64,000 nucleotides of DNA, taken from Streptomyces sp. NBC_00376. Its GTDB lineage: Bacteria > Actinomycetota > Actinomycetes > Streptomycetales > Streptomycetaceae. The stretch is taken from NCBI RefSeq assembly GCF_036077095.1, contig NZ_CP107960.1, positions 7,998,001 through 8,062,000 on the forward strand. The letters are read 5' to 3'. Positions 15,940 to 25,475 of this stretch are shown piece by piece (positions within the stretch are counted from its first letter, which is position 1; every line of letters starts with the position of its first letter). A program made the position numbers and the translations under genes. Below the pieces are notes generated by a model. It made no database searches and was not told the DNA's origin. It saw only the letters and a list, made by a program, of their open reading frames with translations.

Positions 15940-18027
15940 TCAGCGGTCGTCCGTGGCGGAGCCGATCTCCTGCTCGGTCCACAGGGTCTTGCCGCCGGCG
16001 CCGTACCGGGTGCCCCAGTGGGCGGCGAGCTGGGAGACGATGAACAGGCCGCGACCGCCCTCGTCGGCGGTGCGGGCATGGCGCAGGTGGGGCGCGACCG
16101 GGCTGCCGTCGTGCACTTCGCAGGTGAGCGTGCGGTCCAGGATCAGCCGCAGCCGCAGCGGAGGGGCGCCGTAACGGACCGCGTTGGTGACCAGTTCGCT
16201 CACGATGAGTTCGGTCGCCTCGATCGTCTCCTCGTCGAGGTGCCAGCTGTCGAGCCGGTCGCGCATGAGCGTGCGGGCGACGCCCGGGGAGGTCAGGTCG
16301 CTGGGCAGGTCCCAGGTCGAGAACCGGTCCGGCGGAACGACGCCGGTGCGGGCGAGCAGGAGGGCGGCGCCCTCGGGGTGCGCGTCGGCCGGCAGGTTGT
16401 AGACCACGTCGTCGCACAGGTCCTGGAGGCTGCGGCCGGGTCTGGCGAGGGCCTCGCGCAGACCGGCAGGCTGCCGGCCCGCGGGTATCGGGGTGCCGGA
16501 GAAGAACGCCAGGACACTGCCTTCGTCCAGGGCGAAGGTGGCAGTGGCGAAGGGGGCGCTGTCGCCGGAGAAGAGCCGGGGCCCCTCGGGTACGTCCAGG
16601 GCGGCCGTGGTGCCGTCGGGGGTGAGGAGGCCCGCTGTCGCGTTCCCCGCCCGCGCGATGGTGCACGTACCGGCGAACGGGTCGTGGACGGCGTACATGC
16701 ACGTGCTCGTGAGCGACTGCCCGAGCAGCCGGTCCGCGGGCGGCAGCGCCTCCCGTTCCCTGGCGAGGCGTTCGGTGGTGTCGGCCAGCCTGGCCAGCAC
16801 CTCGTCGGGCTCCAGGTCGAGTCCGGCCAGCGCGTGGAGGGCGGTCCGCAGCTGGCCCATGGTGATGGCCGTCTGGAGCCCGGGTCCGTCGACGGCGCCG
16901 ACGATCAGGGCAGTGCGGGCGCCGGAGAGGCCGATGGTGTCGAACCAGGAGCCGCTGTTGCGTCCGGGCAGCAGGAAGTGCGCGGTCTCCACGGCGACGT
17001 TGCCGTTGTCGCGCTGCGGCAGGAGCCGGCGCTGGACCGTGGAGGCGATCACATGGTCGCGCTCGTACTGCCGCGCGTTGTCGATGCTGAGGGCGACATG
17101 GGCGGCGGCCGTCAGCGTCATCGGGAGATCGTTCTCCTCGAAGGGTTCCGAATCCCGGCACCGGTAGAGGCTCACCAGCCCGAGGACCGCGCCGTGCAGT
17201 TTCAGCGGCACCACGATCATGGAGTGGGCCCCGGTCGCCTCGATCAGCCGCGCGCTCTCGGGGGCCGTGCCGAGCCAGGGCGTACGGGGAGTGATCCGGA
17301 CCAGGCGGGGCCGGAGGTCGGACACGGCCAGCGCGTAGGGCGTACGGGCGGGCAGCCGGCGCATCTCGCCGACGAGCCCGTCCCGGTGACCGTCCGCACC
17401 GTGCCCCCGCAGGGCCACGCGGCGCAGCGGCACGTCGTGCCCCAGCGGCCCCGGCGGCGGGTCCGACCCCCGCAGCACCTCGTCCACCACCTCGACGACG
17501 GCCAGGTCGGCGAAGACCGGCACCACGGCCGCGACCAGCCCCTCGCAGGTGGCCGCCACATCGAGCGACCTGCCCACCCGGGTACGCACCGCCGCCAGGC
17601 ACGCCGACCGGGTACGCGCCTTCTCCTGCTCGTCCACGTCGACGACCGTGGCCAGCAGCCCGAGCGTGTGCCCCCGCGCGTCGTCCAGCCGGTGCACGGA
17701 CACCTTCAGGCTGCGATCGGGGCCGGCCCCGTCGGCGAGCCGGCCGCGGACCACGAGACCGCGCACGGCCGCCCCGCTGTCCAGCACACCGTGCAGCACC
17801 CGCTCCGCCTCGTGCGGCCGCTCCAGTCGGTAGGCGTCGGTGAAGTACCGGCCCGCGAGACGCTCGGCGGGAACGTCGTCGGGCAGGAGGTTCGCCCGGA
17901 CCACTCGCAGCCGCGTGTCCAGCACATGCAGCCCCACGGCGGACTGGGCGAACAAGGTGTGCAGGATCGCCGCCCCCATACCGTCGGCTCCCGCCGGCTC
18001 GGGGACCGGTGCACCGGCATCCGACAC
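15940..18027 (-). CDS. PAS-GAF-degenerate PP2C-HATPase regulator
   Basis: A 695-residue multidomain cytoplasmic protein: PAS (about 15-120), GAF (about 135-315), SpoIIE-like phosphatase fold (about 335-560) and a C-terminal HATPase_c anti-sigma kinase (about 575-690). The kinase keeps its N box (ELVTNAVRYG) and glycine box (DEGGRGLFIVSQL). The phosphatase part lacks the usual metal ligands: GDWYD reads GSWFD, GDVxGxG reads GAVDGPG, TDGVxE reads FSGTPIP and the final DD reads EG. It is therefore probably a pseudophosphatase attached to a live kinase. The GTG at 18027 follows GGGGGTGAATCC; an in-frame ATG at 18129 would add a Cys-rich 34-residue leader. It is divergent from an ArsR gene. Confidence 0.85.
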   Translation of the reverse strand: MSDAGAPVPEPAGADGMGAAILHTLFAQSAVGLHVLDTRLRVVRANLLPDDVPAERLAGRYFTDAYRLERPHEAERVLHGVLDSGAAVRGLVVRGRLADGAGPDRSLKVSVHRLDDARGHTLGLLATVVDVDEQEKARTRSACLAAVRTRVGRSLDVAATCEGLVAAVVPVFADLAVVEVVDEVLRGSDPPPGPLGHDVPLRRVALRGHGADGHRDGLVGEMRRLPARTPYALAVSDLRPRLVRITPRTPWLGTAPESARLIEATGAHSMIVVPLKLHGAVLGLVSLYRCRDSEPFEENDLPMTLTAAAHVALSIDNARQYERDHVIASTVQRRLLPQRDNGNVAVETAHFLLPGRNSGSWFDTIGLSGARTALIVGAVDGPGLQTAITMGQLRTALHALAGLDLEPDEVLARLADTTERLAREREALPPADRLLGQSLTSTCMYAVHDPFAGTCTIARAGNATAGLLTPDGTTAALDVPEGPRLFSGDSAPFATATFALDEGSVLAFFSGTPIPAGRQPAGLREALARPGRSLQDLCDDVVYNLPADAHPEGAALLLARTGVVPPDRFSTWDLPSDLTSPGVARTLMRDRLDSWHLDEETIEATELIVSELVTNAVRYGAPPLRLRLILDRTLTCEVHDGSPVAPHLRHARTADEGGRGLFIVSQLAAHWGTRYGAGGKTLWTEQEIGSATDDR

Positions 18028-18140
18028 GGATTCACCCCCATCAGGCTCCGCCCCTGCTCGGATCGGCAGGTAGGGACAAGCGTCGGTGCACCCTGCGCAC
18101 TTCGCCACCGGGGGACTGCCCGCTGCCACTCCGCACGATG

Positions 18141-18179
18141 TGAGAGTTGACTCTCAGGAATTGTGAGAGGAAGCTCTCA
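18141..18179. promoter_or_regulatory. tandem palindromic operators before the ArsR-type gene
   Basis: Two identical-arm dyads lie in tandem: TGAGAG-TTGA-CTCTCA at 18141-18156 and TGAGAG-GAAG-CTCTCA at 18164-18179, with centres 23 bp (about two helical turns) apart. The first contains TTGACT, a good -35 match. The second contains the GAGGAAG that would serve as SD for the ATG at 18184, so a bound repressor or an RNA hairpin would hide the ribosome site. The likely ligand is the ArsR-type protein encoded next. Confidence 0.7.
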
Positions 18180-18183
18180 CGTC

Positions 18184-18792
18184 ATGGATTCCAATAATCG
18201 CCTGGGCGATATCGAGATCACCGATCCGCAGGCCATGCGGGCGCTGGCCCATCCGGTGCGGCTGGCGATCCTCGACCGCCTTCGGCGGCACGGGCCCGCG
18301 ACCGCGACCCAGCTCGCGCCCGACGTGGGCGCGACGCCCTCGGTGACCAGCTGGCATCTGCGCCACCTGGCGGGCTTCGGACTGGTCCGCGACAGCGAGC
18401 CGGGCCCGGACCGCCGTCAACGGCGGTGGGAGGCGGCGGCAGGCGGCTTCCGGTTCAAGGCGCCGCACGACCCGGCCGACGAGGAGGGCCGGTCGGCCGC
18501 GCGGGCGCTGTCGCAGGAGATGTTCCGGCGCTCGGCCGATCTCCCGGCCCGATGGGCCGCCGAGGTCGAACCCGCACTCGACCCGGCGTGGCTCGGCCAG
18601 GCCGGGCTGGCCAACACCCGCGTCGTGGTCTCCGCCGAGGAACTCGCGGCCATCGAGGAGGGGATCGAGCGCGTGCTCGCGCCGTACGCCACCCGTGACC
18701 CGGACGAGCGGCCCGCCGACGCCCGCGGCGTCCGGCTGCTGCGCTATGTCCTGCCGGAAGGCGCCGAGGAGCAGACCGGACGGACACCGTGA
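18184..18792 (+). CDS. ArsR-type winged-helix transcriptional regulator
   Basis: A 202-residue regulator. The winged helix lies at about residues 15-85: AMRALAHPVRLAILDRL, then TATQLAPDVGATPSVTSWHLRHL, typical of ArsR/helix_turn_helix_5 proteins that control MFS exporters. No cysteine metal site is visible, so it probably responds to an organic ligand or acts through its helical C-terminal half. I chose the ATG at 18184, since the possible GTG at 18163 would place coding sequence through the operator. Its TGA overlaps the GTG of the MFS gene by 4 bp, so the two are coupled. Two palindromes upstream suggest autoregulation. Confidence 0.85.
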   Translation: MDSNNRLGDIEITDPQAMRALAHPVRLAILDRLRRHGPATATQLAPDVGATPSVTSWHLRHLAGFGLVRDSEPGPDRRQRRWEAAAGGFRFKAPHDPADEEGRSAARALSQEMFRRSADLPARWAAEVEPALDPAWLGQAGLANTRVVVSAEELAAIEEGIERVLAPYATRDPDERPADARGVRLLRYVLPEGAEEQTGRTP

Positions 18793-19990
18793 CCGCGCCG
18801 GACCGGAACGCCGCGACATCGCTGTGGCGGGACCGGCGGTTCCGCCGTTTCTGGGCCGGTCAGTCGGTCTCCCAGTTCGGTGACCGGATAACCGAACTGG
18901 CCCTGCCACTGATCGCCGTCGGCGCCCTGAACGCCACGGCCAACCAGGCGGCGTGGCTGACCGCGCTCATCTGGACCCCGAACCTGCTCGCCATGGTCCT
19001 GGGTGCCTGGGTCGACCAGCGGGCCCGCAAACGCCGTCTGATGATCCTCGCCGACCTGGCGCGCGGGCCGCGGTGCTGCTCAGCCTCCCGGCGGCCTACC
19101 TACTGGACGCGGTGACGCTGGGGCAGTTGTACGTCGTGGCTTTGCTGACCGGCGCCGCCGGGGTGCTGTTCAACACCGCCTGGCCGCCCTTCTTCGTGAG
19201 TCTCGTGCCGCGCGCGTCCTACGTCGATGCCCACAGCAAGCTCAGCGCCGCGCGGTCCGCGTCGTACGTGGCCGGCCCGGCCATCGGCGGCCCACTGGTC
19301 CAGTTGCTCACCGCACCCGTGGCCATCGTGGTGGACGCCCTGACCTTCCTGGTGTCGGCGGTCCTGATCAGCAGAGTTCCGGTCGACGAACCACCGCCCG
19401 CTGCCACGGCGGCGTCCTCGCTGCTGCGGCGTGCCAGGGACGGCCTGGCATTCGTCGCCCGGCACCCGGTACTGCGGGCCGGCCTCGGCTGCGCGGCAAC
19501 CGTCAACTTCTTCACCTTCGTGGCGGGCAGCGGGCTGTTCGTGCTGTTCGCCGACCGGAGCCTCGGACTCTCCGCCACAGTGATCGGCATCGCGTTCGGG
19601 ACCGGCGCGACCGGTGCCCTCCTCGGCGCCGTGCTCGCCCCGAGGATCTCGCGATGCTTTGGTGTGGGGCGCGGCATCGTCATTGGCTCGGGGTTCGGCG
19701 TCATGCTGTTCGACGTCAACCTCAACTCCCTCCAGGCCGCGGTGATCCCGGACGGCATGCGCAGCCGCGTGGCCGGCGCGTACAGCACGATCAATTACGG
19801 CGTACGCCCGGTCGGCGCCGTCGTCGGCGGGCTGCTCGCCACCCTCATCGGCCTGCGGGCGACCCTCCTCGTCGCGGCCGTCGGCGGATCCCTGTCGCTG
19901 CTCTGGCTGCTGCCCTCGCCGATACCCCGCATCCGTTCCCTGGTTCCGGACCACACCACGGACGGCGACAGCCGGCCAGTGGCCTCATGA
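18789..19990 (+). pseudogene. MFS exporter gene, frameshifted and internally deleted
   Basis: The first part (GTG 18789) encodes the start of an MFS_3-type exporter, RRFRRFWAGQSVSQFGDRIT and then WVDQRARKRRLMILADLAR. Near 19060-19069 the reading frame must shift by one base to continue as AAVLLSLPAAYLLDAVTL to the stop at 19990. A second lesion is an apparent in-frame loss of about 35-40 residues near 19680: RGIVIGS runs straight into GFGVMLFDVNLNS, skipping most of one or two helices found in relatives. Two independent lesions argue for a pseudogene; a sequencing error could explain only the frameshift. It is coupled to the ArsR gene, its presumed regulator. Confidence 0.75.
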
Positions 19991-20009
19991 TCCGACGGAT
20001 GAACGTCCG

Positions 20010-20030
20010 CCCTCGGCCCTCAGCCGAGGG
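20010..20030. terminator. hairpin between MFS remnant and DUF2254 gene
   Basis: Arms CCCTCGGC and GCCGAGGG enclose CCTCA. The hairpin lies between convergent genes and overlaps the stop codon of the DUF2254 gene at 20020. No T-run follows, as is common in Streptomyces. Confidence 0.5.
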
Positions 20031-21336
20031 AATCGCCCCGGGGCGCCGATCCGCCCAGCCCCTGACGATCGGGCACATCGGCCACCGCCGACAGCAGCGG
20101 ATCGGAGAGGGCCGCCGAGGACAGGCGTTCCAACGCGGCCGTGCGCCGGGCGAGTTCCCCTCTGCGCGGCGGCGGCGCGGCAGCGGCCACGCGCTCCAGC
20201 AACGCCCGCAGGCGCCGGACGACCTGCGGGTTGGACGACCCGTACATGAGCGTCTCGTCCAGGGCGAGGGAGACGAGGTCCTCCCAGCCGGGTGAGGGGT
20301 ACGACACCCGGGGGGTGCCGGCCGCGTCGAGCAGCCAGGCGTCGCCCAGGGAGCGCTGCGACAGTCTCAGGAGCGCGTCCTCGATCTGGTCCAGGGACTG
20401 CACCGCCGTCGTCGGGTCGTTCACGGCCGGTGAGAGGGCCCTGACCGTGATGTCGGCCAGCAGCCGGAACCCGTACGGGGCGTCCTGCTCCACGGTGCGG
20501 CTGGGGCCGTACCGGACGCAGGCGGCGACGCGCTTCGCCAGACGGGTGCCCGCGCCGCCCCGGCCGTGTGCCGGCTCCAGGAACGCGACCGTGTCGTGGG
20601 CCCCCAAGAAGTCCCCGATCGCGTGGACGAAGCGGATCCGCAGATCGTGGCGGGCGGCGATCCGTACGAGCCTCGGTTCGTCGATGGAGAGCAGTACGGC
20701 CGGCCCGCCCCCGTGGACGACAGGTACGCGGGTGGCACGGTCGGCATCACCGGTGGGCGGCGCGGGCACCGCGGGCCCCGGCGGATACGCCTGGTCGATG
20801 ACGGTGCGGAGCCGTTCGCCCACCGCGCGCGAGAGCCCGCCGCCGGTCACCGCATGCCGCAGGGAGGCCAGGAGACGGAGCACCACGACGGAATCGACCA
20901 GCACCAGCCCCACGGCGAAGGTGACGCTTCCCCGGGGGACGTGGGACTCCCGTACCTGGCTGAGGGCCACGAGCGCGTACAGGGCGGTGCCGATCAGGAG
21001 CCCGAAGAGCACGAGGTACCGGCTGAAGTGTCCCAGCGCCGCGACCAGCCGGGGAGACATCGACTGGACGGTCTGGATCACGAGCGTGATCGCCGTGACG
21101 ATGAAACCGGCGAGCGTGATCATGCCGCCGGCGATGGCGGCGAGGGTCGCCTGCGCCGTGGACGCGTCGAACCCCAGTCCTGTCGACGGCAGATGCCGCT
21201 CCCAGACGGGTACGGCCCAGCCGAGGAAGGCGCCGAGCACGACCAGGAGAACGGCCGCGGCGCGGCTGCGCAGGTTGCGGGCCCGGTGGGAGCCTCTGCT
21301 GCGGCGGGGGCCCCGGGCGCGGACGGGCGGAGTCAT
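20020..21336 (-). CDS. DUF2254 family membrane protein
   Basis: A protein of about 438 residues. The N-terminal half has four hydrophobic helices (about residues 25-165), including TLAAIAGGMITLAGFIVTAITLVIQ, and VQSMSPRLVAAL follows. The C-terminal half is cytoplasmic, with RFVHAIGDFLGAHD, FLLADITVRALSPAVNDPTTA and DQIEDALLRL, all typical of DUF2254. The function of the family is unknown; the 'RALSPAVNDP' motif is its most conserved part. The start is uncertain: ATG 21336 is used, GTG 21357 is possible, and neither has a good SD. It converges on the MFS remnant and diverges from the sulfatase-like fragment. Confidence 0.8.
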   Translation of the reverse strand: MTPPVRARGPRRSRGSHRARNLRSRAAAVLLVVLGAFLGWAVPVWERHLPSTGLGFDASTAQATLAAIAGGMITLAGFIVTAITLVIQTVQSMSPRLVAALGHFSRYLVLFGLLIGTALYALVALSQVRESHVPRGSVTFAVGLVLVDSVVVLRLLASLRHAVTGGGLSRAVGERLRTVIDQAYPPGPAVPAPPTGDADRATRVPVVHGGGPAVLLSIDEPRLVRIAARHDLRIRFVHAIGDFLGAHDTVAFLEPAHGRGGAGTRLAKRVAACVRYGPSRTVEQDAPYGFRLLADITVRALSPAVNDPTTAVQSLDQIEDALLRLSQRSLGDAWLLDAAGTPRVSYPSPGWEDLVSLALDETLMYGSSNPQVVRRLRALLERVAAAAPPPRRGELARRTAALERLSSAALSDPLLSAVADVPDRQGLGGSAPRGDSLG

Positions 21337-21476
21337 CGTGGGGCGTGCGGGGGGCACGCGGGGCGGGGCGGGGGTGCGGCGCTGCTCATGCCCCTGCCGT
21401 TACCCATGTCCGTCCCCGATGCCGTCGCTTCCAGGACCGCCATCGTGGAACTCCGCCCCGGGTCCCACAAGCCGCG

Positions 21477-21950
21477 ATGCTCCGGGCGGGCGACGGCGAC
21501 CGGTACGGCACCGGGTTCCGGTACCGCCCTCGTGTCCCCCGTTCGGAGCACCCCGTCGGCACACCGACCACCACCACGGCCCCCGACCTGCTGCGCGCCC
21601 TGACGCCCGACCAGCTCTTCGACGCCCTCGCCATCCGCGTCGACGGACCCCGCAGCTGGGACGCCGACATCTGCGTACGCTGGAACGTGAAGGACCAGGA
21701 CCCCGTCGGCATGCGGCTGCGCAACGGTGTGCTCACCCATGTGACGGGCAATGGTCCCGCGGCCTGTGAGCCGGACGTCGAGGTGACGCTCGACGAGGAC
21801 GCCCTGCGCGCGCTGCTCCTCGGTGAGACACCACTCGCCGATCTGGTGGAGCAGGGGTGGGCGAAGGCCGACGGCGATCTCGCGAAGGTGGACGAACTGC
21901 TCGGCCACCTCGGCGAGCCCGACCCGGACTTCGCCATCGTCACGCCGTGA
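21477..21950 (+). CDS. alkyl sulfatase C-terminal (SCP2-like) domain protein, possibly a gene remnant
   Basis: A 157-residue frame. From about residue 38, LLRALTPDQLFDALAIRV to the last residues DFAIVTP match the C-terminal SCP2-fold domain of SdsA1/BDS1-type alkyl sulfatases. The metallo-beta-lactamase catalytic domain and dimerisation domain that should precede it are absent: upstream is the 5' end of the divergent DUF2254 gene. The first 37 residues are low-complexity and the ATG has no SD. It may therefore be a remnant of a larger gene left by a deletion. A free-standing lipid-binding SCP2 protein is the alternative. Confidence 0.6.
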   Translation: MLRAGDGDRYGTGFRYRPRVPRSEHPVGTPTTTTAPDLLRALTPDQLFDALAIRVDGPRSWDADICVRWNVKDQDPVGMRLRNGVLTHVTGNGPAACEPDVEVTLDEDALRALLLGETPLADLVEQGWAKADGDLAKVDELLGHLGEPDPDFAIVTP

Positions 21951-22120
21951 ACACCGCGGTCCGGTGAACCCCGCGCTGTCGTGCCCGGTTGCCACGGGTG
22001 CGACCCCCGTACTTCGCCCGGGGTTCACCGGACGGTTCCGGAATCAGGAAATCCTTCTGTCGGCGGCCCTGCGGTCCGGCCCCGGACCGTCGCCGCCCGC
22101 ACGAAGGAGAACGACGCGTC

Positions 22121-23788
22121 ATGTCCCACCCCGTGCCCGAATGGGCCGACCCCCAGGTTCCCGCTGAGCGGCTCGACCCGCAGGGCCTCAGCCGCCGAGG
22201 GCTGATGCGCCGCGCCGGTCTGTTCGGTGCCGCCTTCGCCGCCGCCTCGCTGCCGCTGCCCGCGCTGGCCGAAAGCCGGGGAGGCCCGTCCCGCGGGCAC
22301 GGACACGCCCCGGATCTCGTCTATCTGGTCGGCGACCACCACAACCACTCCGTCTACAGCCACGACGCCAAGTACACGTTCTCCCAACTAGCCTCCGCAG
22401 GACAGAAGTTCGGTCTCGACTGGATGGTCTTCACCGAGCACAGCAACATCGGCCACGCCGAGTTCGGCGCCGCGCGGGAGCACCAGGAGATCCTCAGGGC
22501 CCGCGCCGACAACAAGCGCATGCTCATCTTCCAGGGGCTGGAGTGGTACATCCCCGGCGCCGAGCACTGCACGGTCTTCTCGCCCCCCGGACGGCACGAG
22601 GTCGACCTCCTCACCCGCTTCGAGGAGGCCTTCGACGGCAAGCTGCTCGGCTACACGGCCGGCGCCCCGACGCACCCCGACACCCCGCGCAACGAGGCAC
22701 ACGCGGTCAAGGCCCTCAAATGGCTGGCCGAACAGCGCCGCACCCGTTACGTCGACGACGTACTCGTCCTCGCCAACCACCCCATGCGCCTGGGCATCGA
22801 CTCCCCGCACGAGATGCGCGGCTGGCGCGACGCCGCCCCCGGGATCATGATCGGCATGGAGGGCGCCCCCGGTGCCCAGGCCGGTGCCATCCCGGGCTGG
22901 CACCCGGACACCAACGTCCGCGGCGAGTACAGCAATTCACCGTCCGCCGACTCCTGGCCCGGCTACCCGCGCGAGGCGTACGTCACCTACGGCGGCTTCG
23001 ACTGGGCGACCGCGACCGTCGGCGGACTGTGGGACGCGATGCTGGCGGAGGGAAAGCTCTTCACGATCACCTCCAACTCCGACGTCCACCGCGTCGCCCA
23101 GGACACCTGGGTCAACGGCGAGTGGCCGCCCGGACAGAACTTCGACAACACCGGCCACCTGCCCGACCCGTACAACACCACCGAACCGCAGCCCGGCGGC
23201 GACTTCTGGCCCGGCCAGTTCAGCCGTACGCACGTCGGCGTCACCCGGTACGGCTACCGGAACGTGATGGAGGGACTGCGGGCCGGCCGGGTCTGGGTCG
23301 ACCACGGTCATCTCATCGACGGCATCGACGTCGAGGTGCGCGGCGAGCACGGCAACAGCGCAACGCTCGGCGGCCGGCTGCGCGCCCGGCGCGGCGAGCG
23401 GCTCACCCTCACCGTCACGGTGACCGCCGCGTCCCGCCGCAACCCGTACGGTGTGCTGCCGAGCCTGGAGCACGTCGACGTCATCCGCGGCGCGGTCCGC
23501 GGCCCGGCCGCCGACCGCGACGACTGGCACGCCCCCGACACTCGGCTCGCCCACACCGCCGACGTCTCGGGCCGCCGCGGCACGTACACTCTGCGCATCC
23601 CGGTCGGCCGCGCCGACGAGCCGTTCTACCTGCGGCTGCGCGGCAGTGACGGCAAGCGCCACGGGACGGGATTCCTCGGCGCGGCGATCGACCCGCACGG
23701 CCCGCTGCCGCACGAGCCGGGCCAGGGAAACCCGTGGCTGGACACCTGGTTCTACACCAACCCGGTCTTCGTGGACGTGGTGCGCTGA
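22121..23788 (+). CDS. Tat-exported PHP-domain protein
   Basis: A 555-residue protein with a Tat signal (SRRGLMRRAGLFGAAFAAAS, about residues 25-45, cleavage after ALA). The body begins with a PHP-type metal site: VGDHHNHSVYSHDAKYTF, then VFTEHSN, ANHPMRL and SNSDVH, which supply histidines and acids for a di- or trinuclear site. PHP enzymes hydrolyse phosphate esters or phosphodiesters; the substrate of this exported group is unknown. The C-terminal third (about 385-540) is a beta-rich domain. GGAG precedes the ATG at 22121. A strong hairpin separates it from the convergent phosphoglucomutase gene. Confidence 0.82.
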   Translation: MSHPVPEWADPQVPAERLDPQGLSRRGLMRRAGLFGAAFAAASLPLPALAESRGGPSRGHGHAPDLVYLVGDHHNHSVYSHDAKYTFSQLASAGQKFGLDWMVFTEHSNIGHAEFGAAREHQEILRARADNKRMLIFQGLEWYIPGAEHCTVFSPPGRHEVDLLTRFEEAFDGKLLGYTAGAPTHPDTPRNEAHAVKALKWLAEQRRTRYVDDVLVLANHPMRLGIDSPHEMRGWRDAAPGIMIGMEGAPGAQAGAIPGWHPDTNVRGEYSNSPSADSWPGYPREAYVTYGGFDWATATVGGLWDAMLAEGKLFTITSNSDVHRVAQDTWVNGEWPPGQNFDNTGHLPDPYNTTEPQPGGDFWPGQFSRTHVGVTRYGYRNVMEGLRAGRVWVDHGHLIDGIDVEVRGEHGNSATLGGRLRARRGERLTLTVTVTAASRRNPYGVLPSLEHVDVIRGAVRGPAADRDDWHAPDTRLAHTADVSGRRGTYTLRIPVGRADEPFYLRLRGSDGKRHGTGFLGAAIDPHGPLPHEPGQGNPWLDTWFYTNPVFVDVVR

Positions 23789-23800
23789 ACCCGCGCGAAC

Positions 23801-23830
23801 GGCCGGGGCGGCCCGCAGGCCGCCCCGGCC
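23801..23830. terminator. bidirectional hairpin terminator
   Basis: Perfect 13-bp arms GGCCGGGGCGGCC and GGCCGCCCCGGCC enclose CGCA. It fills the 46-bp gap between two convergent stops (23788 and 23835), so it probably serves both genes. Confidence 0.85.
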
Positions 23831-23834
23831 CGGC

Positions 23835-25475
23835 TCAGGACCCCAGCGCCGCGGAGACCACGGCCCTGGCCTCCTCCTGCACCCGGCCGAGATGACCGGC
23901 GCCCAGGAACGACTCCGCGTAGATCTTGTACACGTCCTCGGTGCCCGAGGGGCGCGCCGCGAACCAGGCGTTCTCGGTGGTCACCTTGATGCCGCCGATC
24001 GGCGCGCCGTTGCCGGGCGCCTCGGTCAGCACGGCCGTGACCGGCTCACCGGCCAGCGTGTCGGCGGTGACCTGCTCGGGGGAGAGGCGCGCGAGGACCG
24101 CCTTCTGCTCACGGTCGGCGGGAGCGTCGATCCGGGCGTACGCGGGCTCACCGAACCGGGCGGTGAGCGCCGCGTACTGCTCGGATGGGGACTTGCCGGT
24201 CACCGCGAGGATCTCCGAGGCGAGCAGCGCCAGAATGATGCCGTCCTTGTCGGTCGTCCACACCGAACCGTCGCGGCGCAGGAACGAGGCCCCGGCGGAC
24301 TCCTCGCCGCCGAACCCGATCGAGCCGTCGACCAGGCCGTCCACGAACCACTTGAAGCCGACCGGCACCTCGACCAGCTCACGGCCGAGACCGGCGGCGA
24401 CCCGGTCGATCATCCCCGACGAGACCAGCGTCTTGCCGACGCCCGCGGCCGTCGGCCACTGCTCCCGGTGGGCGTACAGGTAGTCGATGGCGACGGCGAG
24501 GTAGTGGTTCGGGTTCATCAGCCCGGCGTCCGGCGTCACGATGCCGTGCCGGTCGGCGTCGGCGTCGTTCCCGGTCGCGATCTGGAAGCGGTCCCGCTGC
24601 CCGATCAGCGAGGCCATCGCGTACGGCGACGAGCAGTCCATCCGGATCTTTCCGTCCCAGTCCAGCGTCATGAACCGCCAGGTGGGGTCGGTCAGCGGAT
24701 TGACGACCGTCAGATCGAGCCGGTGCTGCTCGGCGATCCGGCCCCAGTACGCGACCGACGCGCCGCCCAACGGGTCGGCGCCGATGCGCACTCCGGCCGC
24801 GCGCACCGCGTCCAGGTCGAGCACGGACGGCAGGTCGGCCACGTAGTTGCCGAGGAAGTCGTACGTCCCGGTGGTGGACGCCGCCCGTGCACGGGCGTAC
24901 GGCAGCCGGCGCACGTCCTTCATCCCGGCGGCGATGATCTCGTTGGCCCGCTCCTGGATCCAGCCCGTGGCACCGGACCCGGCCGGGCCGCCGTTCGGCG
25001 GGTTGTACTTGAACCCGCCGTCGCCGGGCGGGTTGTGGGACGGGGTGACCACCACACCGTCGGCGAGCCCTGCCGTCCGGCCCCGGTTGTGGCCGAGGAT
25101 CGCGTGCGAGACCGCCGGGGTCGGGGTGAAGCCGTCGGCCGGATCGACGAGCACCGTCACGTCGTTGGCGGCGAACACCTCGATGGCGGTGACCCGGGCC
25201 GGCTCCGACAGCGCATGGGTGTCGGCGCCGAGGAAGAGCGGCCCGTCGGTGCCCTGCATCGCCCGGTACTCGCTGATGGCCTGGCTGGTGGCGGCGATAT
25301 GGTCCTCGTTGAACGCGGTGGCCGTGGCCGACCCACGGTGACCGGAGGTGCCGAACGCCACCCGCTGGTCCGGCTCGGCCGGGTCCGGGTGCAGCGCGTA
25401 ATACGCCGTCACCAGCCGCGCCACATCAATGAGATCCTCCGGCCGGGCCGGCTGTCCAGCTCGTTCGTGCGGCAT
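23835..25475 (-). CDS. pgm: phosphoglucomutase (alpha-D-glucose phosphate specific)
   Basis: A 546-residue cytoplasmic enzyme interconverting glucose 1-phosphate and glucose 6-phosphate, linking glycolysis with glycogen, trehalose and nucleotide-sugar synthesis. Markers in order: [11 protein letters not shown], the phosphoserine loop [20 protein letters not shown], the metal loop [10 protein letters not shown], the sugar loop [15 protein letters not shown], and the phosphate-binding [17 protein letters not shown]. All catalytic residues are present and the length is normal for the ~546-aa bacterial Pgm type. It is a single-gene unit with a shared terminator at the 3' end. Confidence 0.95.
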   Translation of the reverse strand: MPHERAGQPARPEDLIDVARLVTAYYALHPDPAEPDQRVAFGTSGHRGSATATAFNEDHIAATSQAISEYRAMQGTDGPLFLGADTHALSEPARVTAIEVFAANDVTVLVDPADGFTPTPAVSHAILGHNRGRTAGLADGVVVTPSHNPPGDGGFKYNPPNGGPAGSGATGWIQERANEIIAAGMKDVRRLPYARARAASTTGTYDFLGNYVADLPSVLDLDAVRAAGVRIGADPLGGASVAYWGRIAEQHRLDLTVVNPLTDPTWRFMTLDWDGKIRMDCSSPYAMASLIGQRDRFQIATGNDADADRHGIVTPDAGLMNPNHYLAVAIDYLYAHREQWPTAAGVGKTLVSSGMIDRVAAGLGRELVEVPVGFKWFVDGLVDGSIGFGGEESAGASFLRRDGSVWTTDKDGIILALLASEILAVTGKSPSEQYAALTARFGEPAYARIDAPADREQKAVLARLSPEQVTADTLAGEPVTAVLTEAPGNGAPIGGIKVTTENAWFAARPSGTEDVYKIYAESFLGAGHLGRVQEEARAVVSAALGS

